Shown here piece after piece: positions 52,653 through 61,343 of a stretch of DNA of 64,000 nucleotides (position 1 is the stretch's first letter; each line of letters begins with the position of its first letter). The stretch is from Prevotella merdae (lineage in GTDB: Bacteria; Bacteroidota; Bacteroidia; Bacteroidales; Bacteroidaceae). Where the stretch lies: assembly GCF_900290275.1 (NCBI RefSeq), contig NZ_LT985326.1:1-64000 (forward strand), written 5' to 3'. The notes beneath the pieces are model-generated. The model was not told where the DNA came from. It did no database searches and saw only the letters and a program-made list of their open reading frames with translations. Both the position numbers and the translations under genes were made by a program.

Positions 52653-52991
52653 TTAAATCTGGTAGCCAAAGAATGCCGGGAACAGGATGGATGCACCTAT
52701 CATAAACAGACAGGCTCCTATCAGCGTCAGTATGGACTTGGTGACTCCATCTTCCCCTGTGTTCATCTTGATGTATATCTGCAAAGCGGATATAATCACC
52801 ATCACAGCAGCGACGGCGTATGTCAGATACAGCACATACAGCATCATCGTCACCACATAATCGTGCATTTCTGCCAGTGCGTCTGCTCCCCAGCTGTAGT
52901 CCACATTGCCACATTTGGCTGATGCGGACAGGGGGAGCAGCGCAAAGACAAAGGAACTTACTACATTCTTTATGATATGGCTAAATTTCAT
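52653..52991 (-). CDS. traE: TraE-like protein, first copy (DUF4134)
   Basis: 112 residues with an N-terminal export-type segment ending near ASAK (about 26), then two membrane helices: YVVTMMLYVLYLTYAVAAVM (about 45-64) and ILTLIGACLFMIGASILFPA (about 87-106). The end GACLFMIGA…FPAFFGYQ corresponds to the C-terminus of the split copy (GACIFLVAA…LPLFFGV). This intact paralogue precedes the interrupted gene, so the ICE normally has two pilin-like proteins. Its start overlaps the upstream gene by 11 bases. Confidence 0.85.
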   Translation of the reverse strand: MKFSHIIKNVVSSFVFALLPLSASAKCGNVDYSWGADALAEMHDYVVTMMLYVLYLTYAVAAVMVIISALQIYIKMNTGEDGVTKSILTLIGACLFMIGASILFPAFFGYQI

Positions 52992-53517
52992 CCTTGACTG
53001 GTATTGTTTTGATGTTTGGTTGTCCTGGCTTTGTCTCGCCTTGTCTCAATAGGCTCTCCGTAAAGTCGTCCTGCCATAGTCCGTCTATCCATATGGGAGA
53101 AGTGGACTCCATCTGTCCATCCATCTTTTCCTGCAACGACTCGGCTGCGTTCTTCGGTTTCTGTTGGTTGACATCATTTTCTTCGTCTTCATCAACATCA
53201 TCTTCTCTGCCAGAAGAATCCGTACCAGGAGGACAACCATTCGTTCCGTTACTCTCTGTTCCCATGCCATAGTCCTCATCGTATGATGTGCCGTCTTGGA
53301 AACCTGTGTCGTATTGCTTGTCGGCAACACTAAAGCCACCATCACTTTCGTTGACGGCTACTGCGGCTTCCTCTTCCGTTATGTTGCTAATGTCAAACAC
53401 TTCCTCGTTGCTCTTGGCTTCTTCCTTCTTACCATACAGGTCTCTCGTTATCATCACCGCATAGTAGATAGCGTATGCAATGGTAAGGCTGATGGCGAAT
53501 ATCAAAAATGAACTCAT
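52981..53517 (-). CDS. Acidic membrane-anchored protein, first gene of the tra operon
   Basis: 178 residues. One N-terminal membrane segment (SSFLIFAISLTIAYAIYYAV, 2-21), then a long acidic and low-complexity region (EDDVDEDEENDVNQQKPKNA) and a C-terminal segment with IWIDGLWQDDFTESLLRQ. It starts the leftward operon and overlaps the first traE. It occupies the TraC/TraD position, but I see no clear homology. A promoter should lie in 53518-53732. Confidence 0.65.
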   Translation of the reverse strand: MSSFLIFAISLTIAYAIYYAVMITRDLYGKKEEAKSNEEVFDISNITEEEAAVAVNESDGGFSVADKQYDTGFQDGTSYDEDYGMGTESNGTNGCPPGTDSSGREDDVDEDEENDVNQQKPKNAAESLQEKMDGQMESTSPIWIDGLWQDDFTESLLRQGETKPGQPNIKTIPVKDEI

Positions 53518-53732
53518 ATAATACTTTGTTTTATTGATGATTTATACTCTATGCAGTGGCAAAAGTGCCAGTTGCGAGTGCAAAGTAAAGAGTAAAATCC
53601 GACATAAAAGAATTTTGTAAAGTATGGTCGCCAAAGTTTAAGATATATTCAATTTATAACTATATATCATACTCTCAATCATACTTTAATCAGTTTATTC
53701 TGTTAGTTTTCGCATGTTTGGCAAAAGGGCAT
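53518..53732 (-). promoter_or_regulatory. Probable promoter region of the ICE tra operon
   Basis: Gene-free, AT-rich stretch between the AbiE terminator and the first tra gene. On the minus strand TTACTTTG (53588-53581) is a one-mismatch fit to TAnnTTTG, 64 bases before the start codon. No good -33 element was found, as expected for a promoter that needs an activator. Confidence 0.4.
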
Positions 53733-53759
53733 AAAAAAAGCCCTCCGAATGGGAGAGCT
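53733..53759 (-). terminator. Intrinsic terminator after the AbiE pair
   Basis: Read leftward, AGCTCTCCC (53759-53751), loop ATTC, GGAGGGCT (53746-53739) and then seven Us (53738-53732). It lies 24 bases after the AbiEii stop and insulates the tra operon. Confidence 0.8.
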
Positions 53760-53782
53760 TGATAAGGCATATCGTAATACCT

Positions 53783-54637
53783 TTATTTTTCCATGTATAG
53801 TTTCAGTTCCTGAGTGATATATGTCCAAACTTCTTGGAAGGTTAGTGGCTCCTTGAATTTGATTTTCTTCAAATAACTATTCCACATAATATTTCGTTTG
53901 GCATCTGTCGCAAAAGAATCCTCGAAAAGGCTATAATCCGTAGAGATGGCGGTGCCTCTGTTCTCAAACGTGGCTGTGATGGCTTCTTGCAATGTGTTCA
54001 AGTCAATATTTCCTGCTTTGAGTATTCTGTACACATCAAAGAAGTCTTTCATGCGGCTGTTTTCTGTCGCATGGTCTATCATTGCCTGATACTTTTCAGC
54101 CACCACGGTCTCTAAAGAGTAAGCCAAGATGTCAACTTCTGGCAATGTGTCCAGCAACACCGGATAAGAAAGATCAACAGGCGCAGGTGTTATTATGTCG
54201 CCAAAGCCTACATCCATGGAAATGACTTGGCTTGCCGTGTCAAGTCCTACCTTGACATGCACTCGCACACCATTATATTCTTTTTTGAGCGTGATTTCTT
54301 CTACACTAATGCTGTCCTTGTCAAAGACAACTCCGTCTTCCAGACATTCTATGTCGCATAAATTTCGGAATGTCTCCTTGATATTGTCCAACTCACGGCT
54401 AATCTGTTGACCAAGGAAGTCTATGTCCAATGTTGGTCTTGCTTTCAAATGCTCATGGGCATACAGTAATGCACCACCTTTCAATATGAAGCGTTCTTTG
54501 TATGGACTTACCGACAGACGGTATAACAGACGCTCCTGAAAGTATCGTGTCAATATCGATTGGTAGAAAACATTCTCTTCTTTCGATATATTAAGCAGTT
54601 TCGCTCTTACTGAGCGAGCATAATTCTTCGTTGTCAT
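53783..54637 (-). CDS. AbiEii-type nucleotidyltransferase toxin
   Basis: 284 residues from the ATG at 54637 (MTTKNYARSVRAKLLNISKE). Nucleotidyltransferase motifs: FILKGGALLYAHEHL (about 50-64) and RPTLDIDFLG with the two Asp residues of the active site, then VVAEKYQAMIDHA and RMKDFFDVYRI. This is the toxin of type IV toxin-antitoxin systems that also act in abortive infection. The upstream gene is the AbiEi partner, ending eleven bases before. On the ICE it may stabilise the element or exclude phages. Confidence 0.9.
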   Translation of the reverse strand: MTTKNYARSVRAKLLNISKEENVFYQSILTRYFQERLLYRLSVSPYKERFILKGGALLYAHEHLKARPTLDIDFLGQQISRELDNIKETFRNLCDIECLEDGVVFDKDSISVEEITLKKEYNGVRVHVKVGLDTASQVISMDVGFGDIITPAPVDLSYPVLLDTLPEVDILAYSLETVVAEKYQAMIDHATENSRMKDFFDVYRILKAGNIDLNTLQEAITATFENRGTAISTDYSLFEDSFATDAKRNIMWNSYLKKIKFKEPLTFQEVWTYITQELKLYMEK

Positions 54638-54647
54638 ATTTCTTGTT

Positions 54648-55232
54648 TTATAGTTCCATTTGTAGATATGTTCCCAATGTTTTGGCAACTCTCAGTTGTG
54701 AGGCATATTTCATCAGTTTGCTGACATTGCGGTCTCTGCGTTTAAGATATTCCTTTATAATCTCCGTACAGACATCTATGCCAATTTTGTTTCTATACTT
54801 TACAGCATCACAGACACATTTCTCAACATCATATATCCTCACCTTGAACCCCTCAATCTCTGTATTCGTAATTCCAAGGTTAAAGGCGGTATCACTCCAA
54901 TGGTATAGTGTGATTGGGGGATAATCTGGAAGGGTGATTTTTCGGCCTCTTTTTATTGCAAGACAATATTCTTGTGGTACTTGTGTAGTCATCTGATAAT
55001 GTGACCAAGCGGAATACAGACACAACACACCACCAGGAACAACCTTTTCCACATCAAGCATTTGACTTGCCAAATGGTCATCGGTTGCATACACACCTCT
55101 TTTTATTCTGGTGAGTTCGCCATTCTTGGCAGCTTGCAATACTTTATAGTATGCAGCTCTTCCTGCCATATCTTTTGCAGAGATATAGCCTTCAGATTTT
55201 GGATTTGTCATACACTTTTCCATGATTTGCAT
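54648..55232 (-). CDS. AbiEi-type antitoxin/transcriptional regulator
   Basis: 194 residues. An N-terminal winged-helix region (YISAKDMAGRAAYYKVLQAA then GELTRIKRGVYATDD) and a C-terminal AbiEi domain (GVLCLYSAWSHYQMTTQVPQ, YHWSDTAFNLGI, KCVCDAVKYRNKIG). It represses the operon and opposes the AbiEii toxin. It lies directly upstream of the toxin gene, the standard order. Several Met codons stand near the start; MTNPKSEGYIS at residue 8 is an alternative. Confidence 0.88.
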   Translation of the reverse strand: MQIMEKCMTNPKSEGYISAKDMAGRAAYYKVLQAAKNGELTRIKRGVYATDDHLASQMLDVEKVVPGGVLCLYSAWSHYQMTTQVPQEYCLAIKRGRKITLPDYPPITLYHWSDTAFNLGITNTEIEGFKVRIYDVEKCVCDAVKYRNKIGIDVCTEIIKEYLKRRDRNVSKLMKYASQLRVAKTLGTYLQMEL

Positions 55233-55362
55233 CTTTAATTCTGTACAAAGTTACTACATATTTTCAAAAGTGTAGTATGTTTGTACAAAAATCTACGCAA
55301 AAATCACGCAAACGATAGTTTTCTACGGAGAATATTGACTTTCTCCGTAGAAAATTATCGCT

Positions 55363-56271
55363 TTATACATCCTCTTTATGCGGAATAATGGATTTCCTGC
55401 CTATCAGATAATCATTGACATCCTTGTATTCTGCATATCTTGTGGATTCGTTGATTGCCTTGTTTTGATAACGCTCCATGATTGTATGGGCAGCCATCAG
55501 TCCTGCCTTGTCATTATCAAGATAACAATGGATAGCAGTGTAACACGCCAATCGTTCCATGCATTTCCCAAGGCTACTGATAGAGTTCAGTACAATATAA
55601 TCACATGGCTCTTGTATGCAAATCACATTGTCGCCTCGCTTTTCCAAAGTCTTGTACGACAGAAAGTCCATAAACCCCTCGAAGATGCAGCATCTGTCCT
55701 GCACTCCAACTTGCTGTGAATGTATCAAGGATATGTCTTTCTCGCCCAAACAACCTTTATAATATGGGTTACGCAGCTCATAACCATCCCTGTTATTTGG
55801 AAAGGCTATACCAAAATACCGCTTGCCCTTAAACGTGTACCAGATCTCCTTGCAATAGCGTTTACCTATGTCCGCATCCACATGGCGTGAACGCAGATAC
55901 GACATAAGCACAGGGTAGGACAATTCTTGGATATGTACTTTGTCCATCTTGTCTGTCTCTACTTGTGTCGGTATGGGAGGTTTTGCCTTTGTGGACTTTG
56001 GGTTGTTCATGTCCGCTGCTATATGCTGCAATGCTGTACCCACATCATCCGTATTGTAGAGAAGTTGAGCAAGAGCAATGATATTGCCACCTTTACCAAG
56101 AGCAAAGTCATACCATTGGTTTCGGCTGAAGTTCACCTTGAACGATGGCTTTGTCTCCGCATGCAATGGCGACAGATAATAAGATGTGGACTTGCTGCAT
56201 CGTTTGGGCTGATGTCCCAATGCGCTCAGATAGTCCGTGAGTTTGATTTCCTTTGCTTGTTGTATGTTCAT
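55363..56271 (-). CDS. DnaG-like primase of the ICE
   Basis: 302 residues. N-terminal primase-type region with SYYLSPLHAETKPSFKVNFS and WYDFALGKGGNIIALAQLLY (about 53-72). Toprim motifs are CCIFEGFMDFLSY (about 193-205) with the catalytic Glu and IHCYLDNDKAGL (about 247-258). It is homologous to TraP at 8665-9567. Its gene lies next to a RepA-like ATPase with repeats between them, so it probably primes replication of the excised circle or the transferred strand. Confidence 0.88.
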   Translation of the reverse strand: MNIQQAKEIKLTDYLSALGHQPKRCSKSTSYYLSPLHAETKPSFKVNFSRNQWYDFALGKGGNIIALAQLLYNTDDVGTALQHIAADMNNPKSTKAKPPIPTQVETDKMDKVHIQELSYPVLMSYLRSRHVDADIGKRYCKEIWYTFKGKRYFGIAFPNNRDGYELRNPYYKGCLGEKDISLIHSQQVGVQDRCCIFEGFMDFLSYKTLEKRGDNVICIQEPCDYIVLNSISSLGKCMERLACYTAIHCYLDNDKAGLMAAHTIMERYQNKAINESTRYAEYKDVNDYLIGRKSIIPHKEDV

Positions 56272-56302
56272 CTTTCATTCATTTTTTGTTCATTCGTGCG
56301 CT

Positions 56303-56446
56303 TATTATATATACACCAGAGTGAATGAACGGTTTTGTGAAGTCATTTTGTCGTATGTCCATGTAGTTAAATATGATGCCACTTCACAAAATCCGTCCGT
56401 TCTACTATTATATATACACCGAGGTGAATGAAGTGGTTTTTGAAGT
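56303..56446. repeat. Iteron-like repeats and hairpin between primase and RepA-like genes
   Basis: TATTATATATACACC occurs at 56303-56317 and 56406-56420, 103 bases apart, each followed by a GAGTGAATGAA or GAGGTGAATGAA block and then TTTTGAAGT/TTTTGTGAAGT, giving two ~42-base imperfect copies. Between them GGTTTTGTGAAGT (56331-56343) pairs with ACTTCACAAAATCC (56381-56394). AT-rich repeats next to rep genes are typical of replication origins. Confidence 0.6.
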
Positions 56447-56462
56447 GATTTTCGCTTCATCC

Positions 56463-57581
56463 TCACTTCTTCACCTCCTGCTCTTCAAGCAGCGGAAGCG
56501 AAGGGTAGTCCTTCATTCTGCAATACTCGTTATTGCCACACTTCACCACCAGTTTGCTCTTCAATAGGAAGGTCAGCAACTTTGACATCACTGTTCTACC
56601 TCTGGCAAAACCAATAGTTGTATAACCTTTCGTCAATGCGTTTATCACATTCTCATAACCTGACACCACTTTCTTGCCAAAAGCCATTCCAAGTGCCTTG
56701 TCATGCTGCTCATCGGTAATGTCGGCTATTGTCATCTTCGGCTGTTTGGCTGTGGTGGAGTCAACCACATAGTCCTTGGCAATTTCTGGAAGTCCCTCCT
56801 TGTTTATTTGGAACGCAAAGGGCGCAAAGTCCTTGTCTCGGATGTTGAGCGGTTTCACTTCACTCACATTCGCCATCGAATTGCTCTTGCTTATCACAAG
56901 TACCGTCTCTGCCTTGTTGCTGAGTTCCGTTCCTATGTGACCTCTTACATTGTCATCACCCTTGTTCAAGTGTAGGACACAATGTATGTGCAGGTCATAG
57001 CGGCTTGACCACTGCATCAGTTTGTTGATGATATGGACGGACTCGCTCGGATTGTTGATGTCGAGCATCAAGTCCCTTATGCCGTCAATGATGACCAAGC
57101 CAAAGCCCTTTTGCGTCTGCAAGGCATATTCTATCAGTCGCAGTCTGAGGTTGGGACTGTACTCTCGCAGTCCGAAGAACACAAGGTTCTCACTGTTCAT
57201 GTTGTCGGGCAATCCTGCAAGCCGGAGGATGCGCTGCATCACGCTGTGACAGTGGAAACGGCTCTGCTCCGTATCAACGTAGAGTATCTTACGCTTGTCA
57301 TCGGGTAGTTTTGCCGTATATTGCAGCACCTTTCCGTTAGCAAGCGAGGCAGCTACCAAAGCGGACACGTTGAACGTCTTTCGGCTCTTCGCCTTGCCTG
57401 TGGAGGCACTGAAGTTGCCAAGCGTGGCTATAGTCGAGTTGTCCACCCATATTATCTGTGGCGGTGTCTGGTAGGTCTCGTCCGCATGGATAAGCGATGC
57501 CTTCAGCAACTTTTCCAACAAATCAGCATTGTCCGCTGCGCCTTCAAAGAGGCTCATGTCGTTCATTTCTTCCATCGTCAT
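56463..57581 (-). CDS. RepA-like AAA ATPase (RecA-fold helicase loader type)
   Basis: 372 residues. Walker A-like SASTGKAKSRKTF lies near 58-70 and Walker B LVIIDGIRDLML near 162-173, followed by HIHCVLHLNKGDDNVRGHIG, the pattern of RepA/RSF1010-like hexameric helicases. A C-terminal winged-helix region (TIGFARGRTVMSKLLTFLL) would contact DNA. It overlaps the HTH gene upstream and is followed by repeats and the primase. Together these suggest the ICE can replicate as a circle. Confidence 0.85.
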   Translation of the reverse strand: MTMEEMNDMSLFEGAADNADLLEKLLKASLIHADETYQTPPQIIWVDNSTIATLGNFSASTGKAKSRKTFNVSALVAASLANGKVLQYTAKLPDDKRKILYVDTEQSRFHCHSVMQRILRLAGLPDNMNSENLVFFGLREYSPNLRLRLIEYALQTQKGFGLVIIDGIRDLMLDINNPSESVHIINKLMQWSSRYDLHIHCVLHLNKGDDNVRGHIGTELSNKAETVLVISKSNSMANVSEVKPLNIRDKDFAPFAFQINKEGLPEIAKDYVVDSTTAKQPKMTIADITDEQHDKALGMAFGKKVVSGYENVINALTKGYTTIGFARGRTVMSKLLTFLLKSKLVVKCGNNEYCRMKDYPSLPLLEEQEVKK

Positions 57582-58042
57582 CTGCTCTTCAAAGGTTTGT
57601 TCATCACATAGCGTATGGCATCCTGCTCATACACCTCTTTTGTTTTCACAGGGTGCTTCTTGATCCATTCCACCAGTTCTTCCTTGCTGAAATAGATGGT
57701 CTTGCCGTTTGGCTTGTAATGGGGAATGGCAAAGGTACGTGTCAGTTTGTAAAGCTGACTCTTTGAAGCGTCAAGGAATACGCTTGCCTCGTCAAGGGTG
57801 AGCACGTCTTTTCCTGCAAAGAGCCATTTTTCCAAGCACTTGATGCGGTTCAACACATCCTCCACTGGTCCAAGCAGCTTGAATGCTTCTTCCATTTGTT
57901 GAATGCGCTCGGCAAGTCTCATTGGTGTCATATCTGCCAGTTCTGGTTCTGTCAACTCGTGTTTATCCACGTCTATCGTTGGCGGTAGGATAGTGCCATC
58001 CTTTGGTGGATTGTTTGCCTGATTTGTTGTCTGTCCAATCAT
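57578..58042 (-). CDS. HTH_17-type DNA-binding protein (excisionase-like) of the ICE
   Basis: 154 residues. After an acidic and coiled N-terminal half (PMRLAERIQQMEEAFKLLGP), the winged helix is in DVLTLDEASVFLDASKSQLY then KLTRTFAIPHYKPNGKTIYF. It matches the small proteins at 40448 and 49158 in type and gene position. It overlaps the RepA-like gene start, so it is co-translated with it. Likely regulator of excision or replication. Confidence 0.75.
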   Translation of the reverse strand: MIGQTTNQANNPPKDGTILPPTIDVDKHELTEPELADMTPMRLAERIQQMEEAFKLLGPVEDVLNRIKCLEKWLFAGKDVLTLDEASVFLDASKSQLYKLTRTFAIPHYKPNGKTIYFSKEELVEWIKKHPVKTKEVYEQDAIRYVMNKPLKSR

Positions 58043-58199
58043 TGTCGTAATTTTGTTTATCGTTACACATAACGAGGTCGCCCTCCATAACCAGGTTTCT
58101 GATTACGGAGGGCAAAGGTAAGGGCATTTCTGCCCAATCGGATGGAAGTGCGCTTGACTGTCAACCGACTATCAAGCCAACTGTCAAGGTTTTCATCTG

Positions 58200-58946
58200 T
58201 CAGATGGTATCCTTGCTGTCATTTTTACCGCAATCTGCTATTTCTTGCACTTTCTTGCGGATAGCCTCATAGATACTGGCGTTAGTACTTTTGGCATCAC
58301 TGTTTGCTGAGGACAGCTTGGTTGTTGTAAGTGGCTTGTCTGTTGATGAAGAAAGGATGAGTTTATGCTTGGCAATGACCGATTGCCATTGCTTGCAAAT
58401 CAAGTTCTTGCTGCAGAGCATGTCAAAGAAGAATGCCACACGTCTGTTACTTCTCGCCTTTAGCTGCTTGCAGACTTGGCACGAGAAGAGTTTTCGCATA
58501 TCTTCTTCCGACACATCGGCTGAGAACAAATGAACCTCATTGGCATGGCGCGCAATGAGGTTCAACTGAGTAGAATCAAAGTAACATTGAAAGTCCTGTT
58601 TCGGTTTGGTTTCTTGTGCTGTTTGTAATATTGACGGTGGTTTACCATGGAGATACTGACCGTTTGGAGGCGGCTCCGTGGTGTTGAACTTGTGATGAAG
58701 AGCCTTGTAGTCATGATACTCGAAATCCACTTTGGTAAAGAATATGACTACCAAGTCCTCACGTTCTTCAAGAAACTCCTCCATGATGTAGAAGTTCTTC
58801 TTGTGCTCGTTCTTTCCTGCCGCATACTGGCAGTCCGTATAGGAATGGCTGTTGAGAAAGTCCTTTTTGTAGCGGTGATACAGTTTACCGCATCCTATGA
58901 CTTCCGTCTGATAGCACTCATGGGCTTCCTTGAAGAACAGCCACAA
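58200..58946 (-). CDS. Cysteine-containing hypothetical protein of Bacteroidales ICEs (start uncertain)
   Basis: The frame is open from the integrase stop (59070) to 58200. The part shown starts at a TTG (58946), but coding-like sequence continues upstream: LFLPQCNECTFANGVGGICG and TNKLWLFFKEAHECYQTEVI contain paired cysteines of zinc-site type. No ATG exists in that upstream part. An ATG at 59067 in another frame gives 24 codons and stops, so a frameshift or unusual start is possible. The protein is basic and ends with a Ser/Thr-rich region. No known domain; it stands between integrase and HTH gene. Confidence 0.6.
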   Translation of the reverse strand: MWLFFKEAHECYQTEVIGCGKLYHRYKKDFLNSHSYTDCQYAAGKNEHKKNFYIMEEFLEEREDLVVIFFTKVDFEYHDYKALHHKFNTTEPPPNGQYLHGKPPSILQTAQETKPKQDFQCYFDSTQLNLIARHANEVHLFSADVSEEDMRKLFSCQVCKQLKARSNRRVAFFFDMLCSKNLICKQWQSVIAKHKLILSSSTDKPLTTTKLSSANSDAKSTNASIYEAIRKKVQEIADCGKNDSKDTI

Positions 58947-59069
58947 TTTGTTGGTACCACAAATGCCACCTACACCGTTAGCGAAGGTGCATTCATTGCA
59001 TTGGGGTAAAAAGAGAGAACGAGGAGTCTTCTCGTCCTTGGTTGTTTGATGTATTATTATGTTCCATTT

Positions 59070-61286
59070 TTATTCTTCGAACGCACTGTCCAATAGGGAA
59101 ACAGCCTCGTCCTTTTTCTTGTTGATGATTTTTGCGTAAATTTGTGTCGTGCGCACCTCCGTATGACCGAGAAGTTTGCTTGTAGTGTATAGGTCTGCGC
59201 CCATGGTCAGCTCCATCGTGGCGAACGTGTGTCTTGAGACATGGTAGGTCACATGTTTGCTGATACCTGCCGCACGGCTCCATTCCGGGATGCAGTCGTA
59301 GTTCTTGCTTGGCAGTGTTGGAAACACCTTGTCCTCGTCACTCGCAGATCCACGCTCAGGCATCCAACGAAGGGCTTGCTTGTTGAGAGGAAGATAGAGA
59401 GGCTGCTTGGTCTTGTACTGCAATATCTCAACTCGTGTCTTGTCACCCTCGGTGATGATGTTCTTCCACTTCAAACTCTTCACGTCACTGATACGGAGTC
59501 CGCAGAAGCATGAAAACAGGAACGCCGCCTTGATATCCTCACGCTTGCAAGGGGTGTCAATCAGTCTCTTCACCTCGTCAACGGTCAGATACTCTCGCTT
59601 GGTACCGCCACCTTTCAGAACATCCATGCGAAGACGCAATACGGGATTGTCGTCCATTATCTCTTCCTCAATAGCCATGTTGAAGGCTGCTTTGAGGCAT
59701 TTGAGATAGTTCATCACCGTGGACTTGGACGGATGGGTGTGCTTGTAGGTGATATAGTCGTTCAACAAGAACACCATGAAACCATTGCAGTATTCCTTGG
59801 TCATCTCTGCGAGTGTCACGTTTGGCGAGTGTTCTCTCACTGCATTCAGCACGCTGTTCACCCAGTTTCGGGCAGATTGTCTTCCTCGCTCCACTTGTGC
59901 GTCACGGAATATCTCCAACCAATCCACAAGTCGCATTTTGATTCTTGACTTGTCTTTGAGCCCTGCGATACCGTTAGTGATGCTCATGATGCGTTGTGCC
60001 TTGATGGCATAGACTGCTTGCATCGTCTGCTTGTTCTGCTCCCTGGCAGCTGCGTCAACCTCTGGTATGAGATAAAGGCGCAGATAATCATAGGTACGGC
60101 GACCGTTGACATTGATGGATAGATAGACCGACTTGTTGCCGTTGGCAAGTTCCTTGAAGCGGATTCTCACAGGCTCCTTGGTCTTAGAATTTCTCTTGCG
60201 CTCAGTCTCTGCAACGGCAATCTCTGTCTTCACCTTCTTAGTGGCAAGATACTCCTTGTATTTGTCCACGTTGGCATCTGGATCTTCTCCGTGCGGCTTG
60301 TAGCCTCTTCTGCCGACACGCTTCTCAAAAGTTCCGTCCTTCAATGCCTTCATGCGTTCCTTGGCCTTTTTCTCAGCTTCTTTCCAGATTTCCTTGTGTT
60401 TCTCCTCGCTGTCATCCTTACGAAGGTAAAGACCAACTGACTCATAGGCACGTTGTCCCTTACCATAATATATATCAAGGAAGAGGGAACGGTCTCCATT
60501 GCGCATCTTGCGACTACGGACTATCACAGAACTGGTGTATTCCTCAACTTTCTCCACTTGGTTCAGCTCGTCAGAAGGATCCGTGAAAGTTTCTCCATTG
60601 ACAACCTCTCGCATCTTGCGTTCTTTCAGACGCTCTGCGGTTTCCATGACCAAGGCATTATTCTGCTTGTCAGCCTCGGTAATCTCTGGGTTGATATAGA
60701 GCTTCAGAAACTCGTACTTGCGCTCACCATTATAATATATGTCGAAGTAGAGCGACTTGCTGCCGTTGGCAAGGTTCTTGAAACGAAGAGTGACAGCTTC
60801 ACGCTTGTTGGGTCTGCCTCTATGTTTTTTGATTGTTCCATCTATGGCTCTGTCCTCACCGTCATCATCAATAAACTTCCATTGGTGTCCTTCTCTGCCA
60901 GAAACGGCTCCGACGACTTCGTTTACCTCACGTTCCTTTCCTTGGGTACTTTTGCCAGTTTTAGCAGTATTGCCATTCTCCTTCTTGCTTACTCGTGCAG
61001 TCTTCTTGCTTGCAGTAGTTGTAGAAGCCGGATGTTCCAAAGAAGCCTTCACTATTTCCAACTTTCCCGATAGGATTTCTTGCACTCGCTGGTTCTTGAT
61101 AACTTCTGCCTTCTGCAAGGTCTCGGCATTGACAGCCTTAGCCTTATCATCGTCCTCAGGAAGCAGATAAAGCTTCAAGAACTCATACGACCTCTTTCCA
61201 CTTTTGTAAGTGTCGAGATAAATCGACTTTGTACCATTTGCTAAATCCTTGTAGCGTATGCGCACAGGTTCATTGTTACTTCTCAT
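59070..61286 (-). CDS. Tyrosine recombinase (ICE integrase) with four tandem arm-type domains
   Basis: 738 residues, far above the usual 380-450. Four copies of the arm-binding domain occur: VRIRYKDLANGTKSIYLDTY (8-27), VTLRFKNLANGSKSLYFDIY (165-184), VIVRSRKMRNGDRSLFLDIY (254-273) and VRIRFKELANGNKSVYLSIN (373-392), each followed by the Y-E/D-L-LYL pattern and a helix. Linkers are charged. The core-binding and catalytic domains fill 445-738: Arg598 (CGLRISDVKSLKW), His682/Arg685 (YHVSRHTF), His708 (LLGHTE) and Tyr717. It lies at the right end of the ICE and should perform its integration and excision. Confidence 0.92.
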   Translation of the reverse strand: MRSNNEPVRIRYKDLANGTKSIYLDTYKSGKRSYEFLKLYLLPEDDDKAKAVNAETLQKAEVIKNQRVQEILSGKLEIVKASLEHPASTTTASKKTARVSKKENGNTAKTGKSTQGKEREVNEVVGAVSGREGHQWKFIDDDGEDRAIDGTIKKHRGRPNKREAVTLRFKNLANGSKSLYFDIYYNGERKYEFLKLYINPEITEADKQNNALVMETAERLKERKMREVVNGETFTDPSDELNQVEKVEEYTSSVIVRSRKMRNGDRSLFLDIYYGKGQRAYESVGLYLRKDDSEEKHKEIWKEAEKKAKERMKALKDGTFEKRVGRRGYKPHGEDPDANVDKYKEYLATKKVKTEIAVAETERKRNSKTKEPVRIRFKELANGNKSVYLSINVNGRRTYDYLRLYLIPEVDAAAREQNKQTMQAVYAIKAQRIMSITNGIAGLKDKSRIKMRLVDWLEIFRDAQVERGRQSARNWVNSVLNAVREHSPNVTLAEMTKEYCNGFMVFLLNDYITYKHTHPSKSTVMNYLKCLKAAFNMAIEEEIMDDNPVLRLRMDVLKGGGTKREYLTVDEVKRLIDTPCKREDIKAAFLFSCFCGLRISDVKSLKWKNIITEGDKTRVEILQYKTKQPLYLPLNKQALRWMPERGSASDEDKVFPTLPSKNYDCIPEWSRAAGISKHVTYHVSRHTFATMELTMGADLYTTSKLLGHTEVRTTQIYAKIINKKKDEAVSLLDSAFEE

Positions 61287-61343
61287 GTTACTTTGTTATT
61301 TATTCTACTTATTGTCATTTTGCGAGATTTGTTACTCACGGTG

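Noticed and set aside
56281..56460. Possible CRISPR array from AT-rich repeats
   Set aside because: Only two imperfect copies 103 bases apart, with no further units and no cas genes; position beside rep genes fits an origin better.
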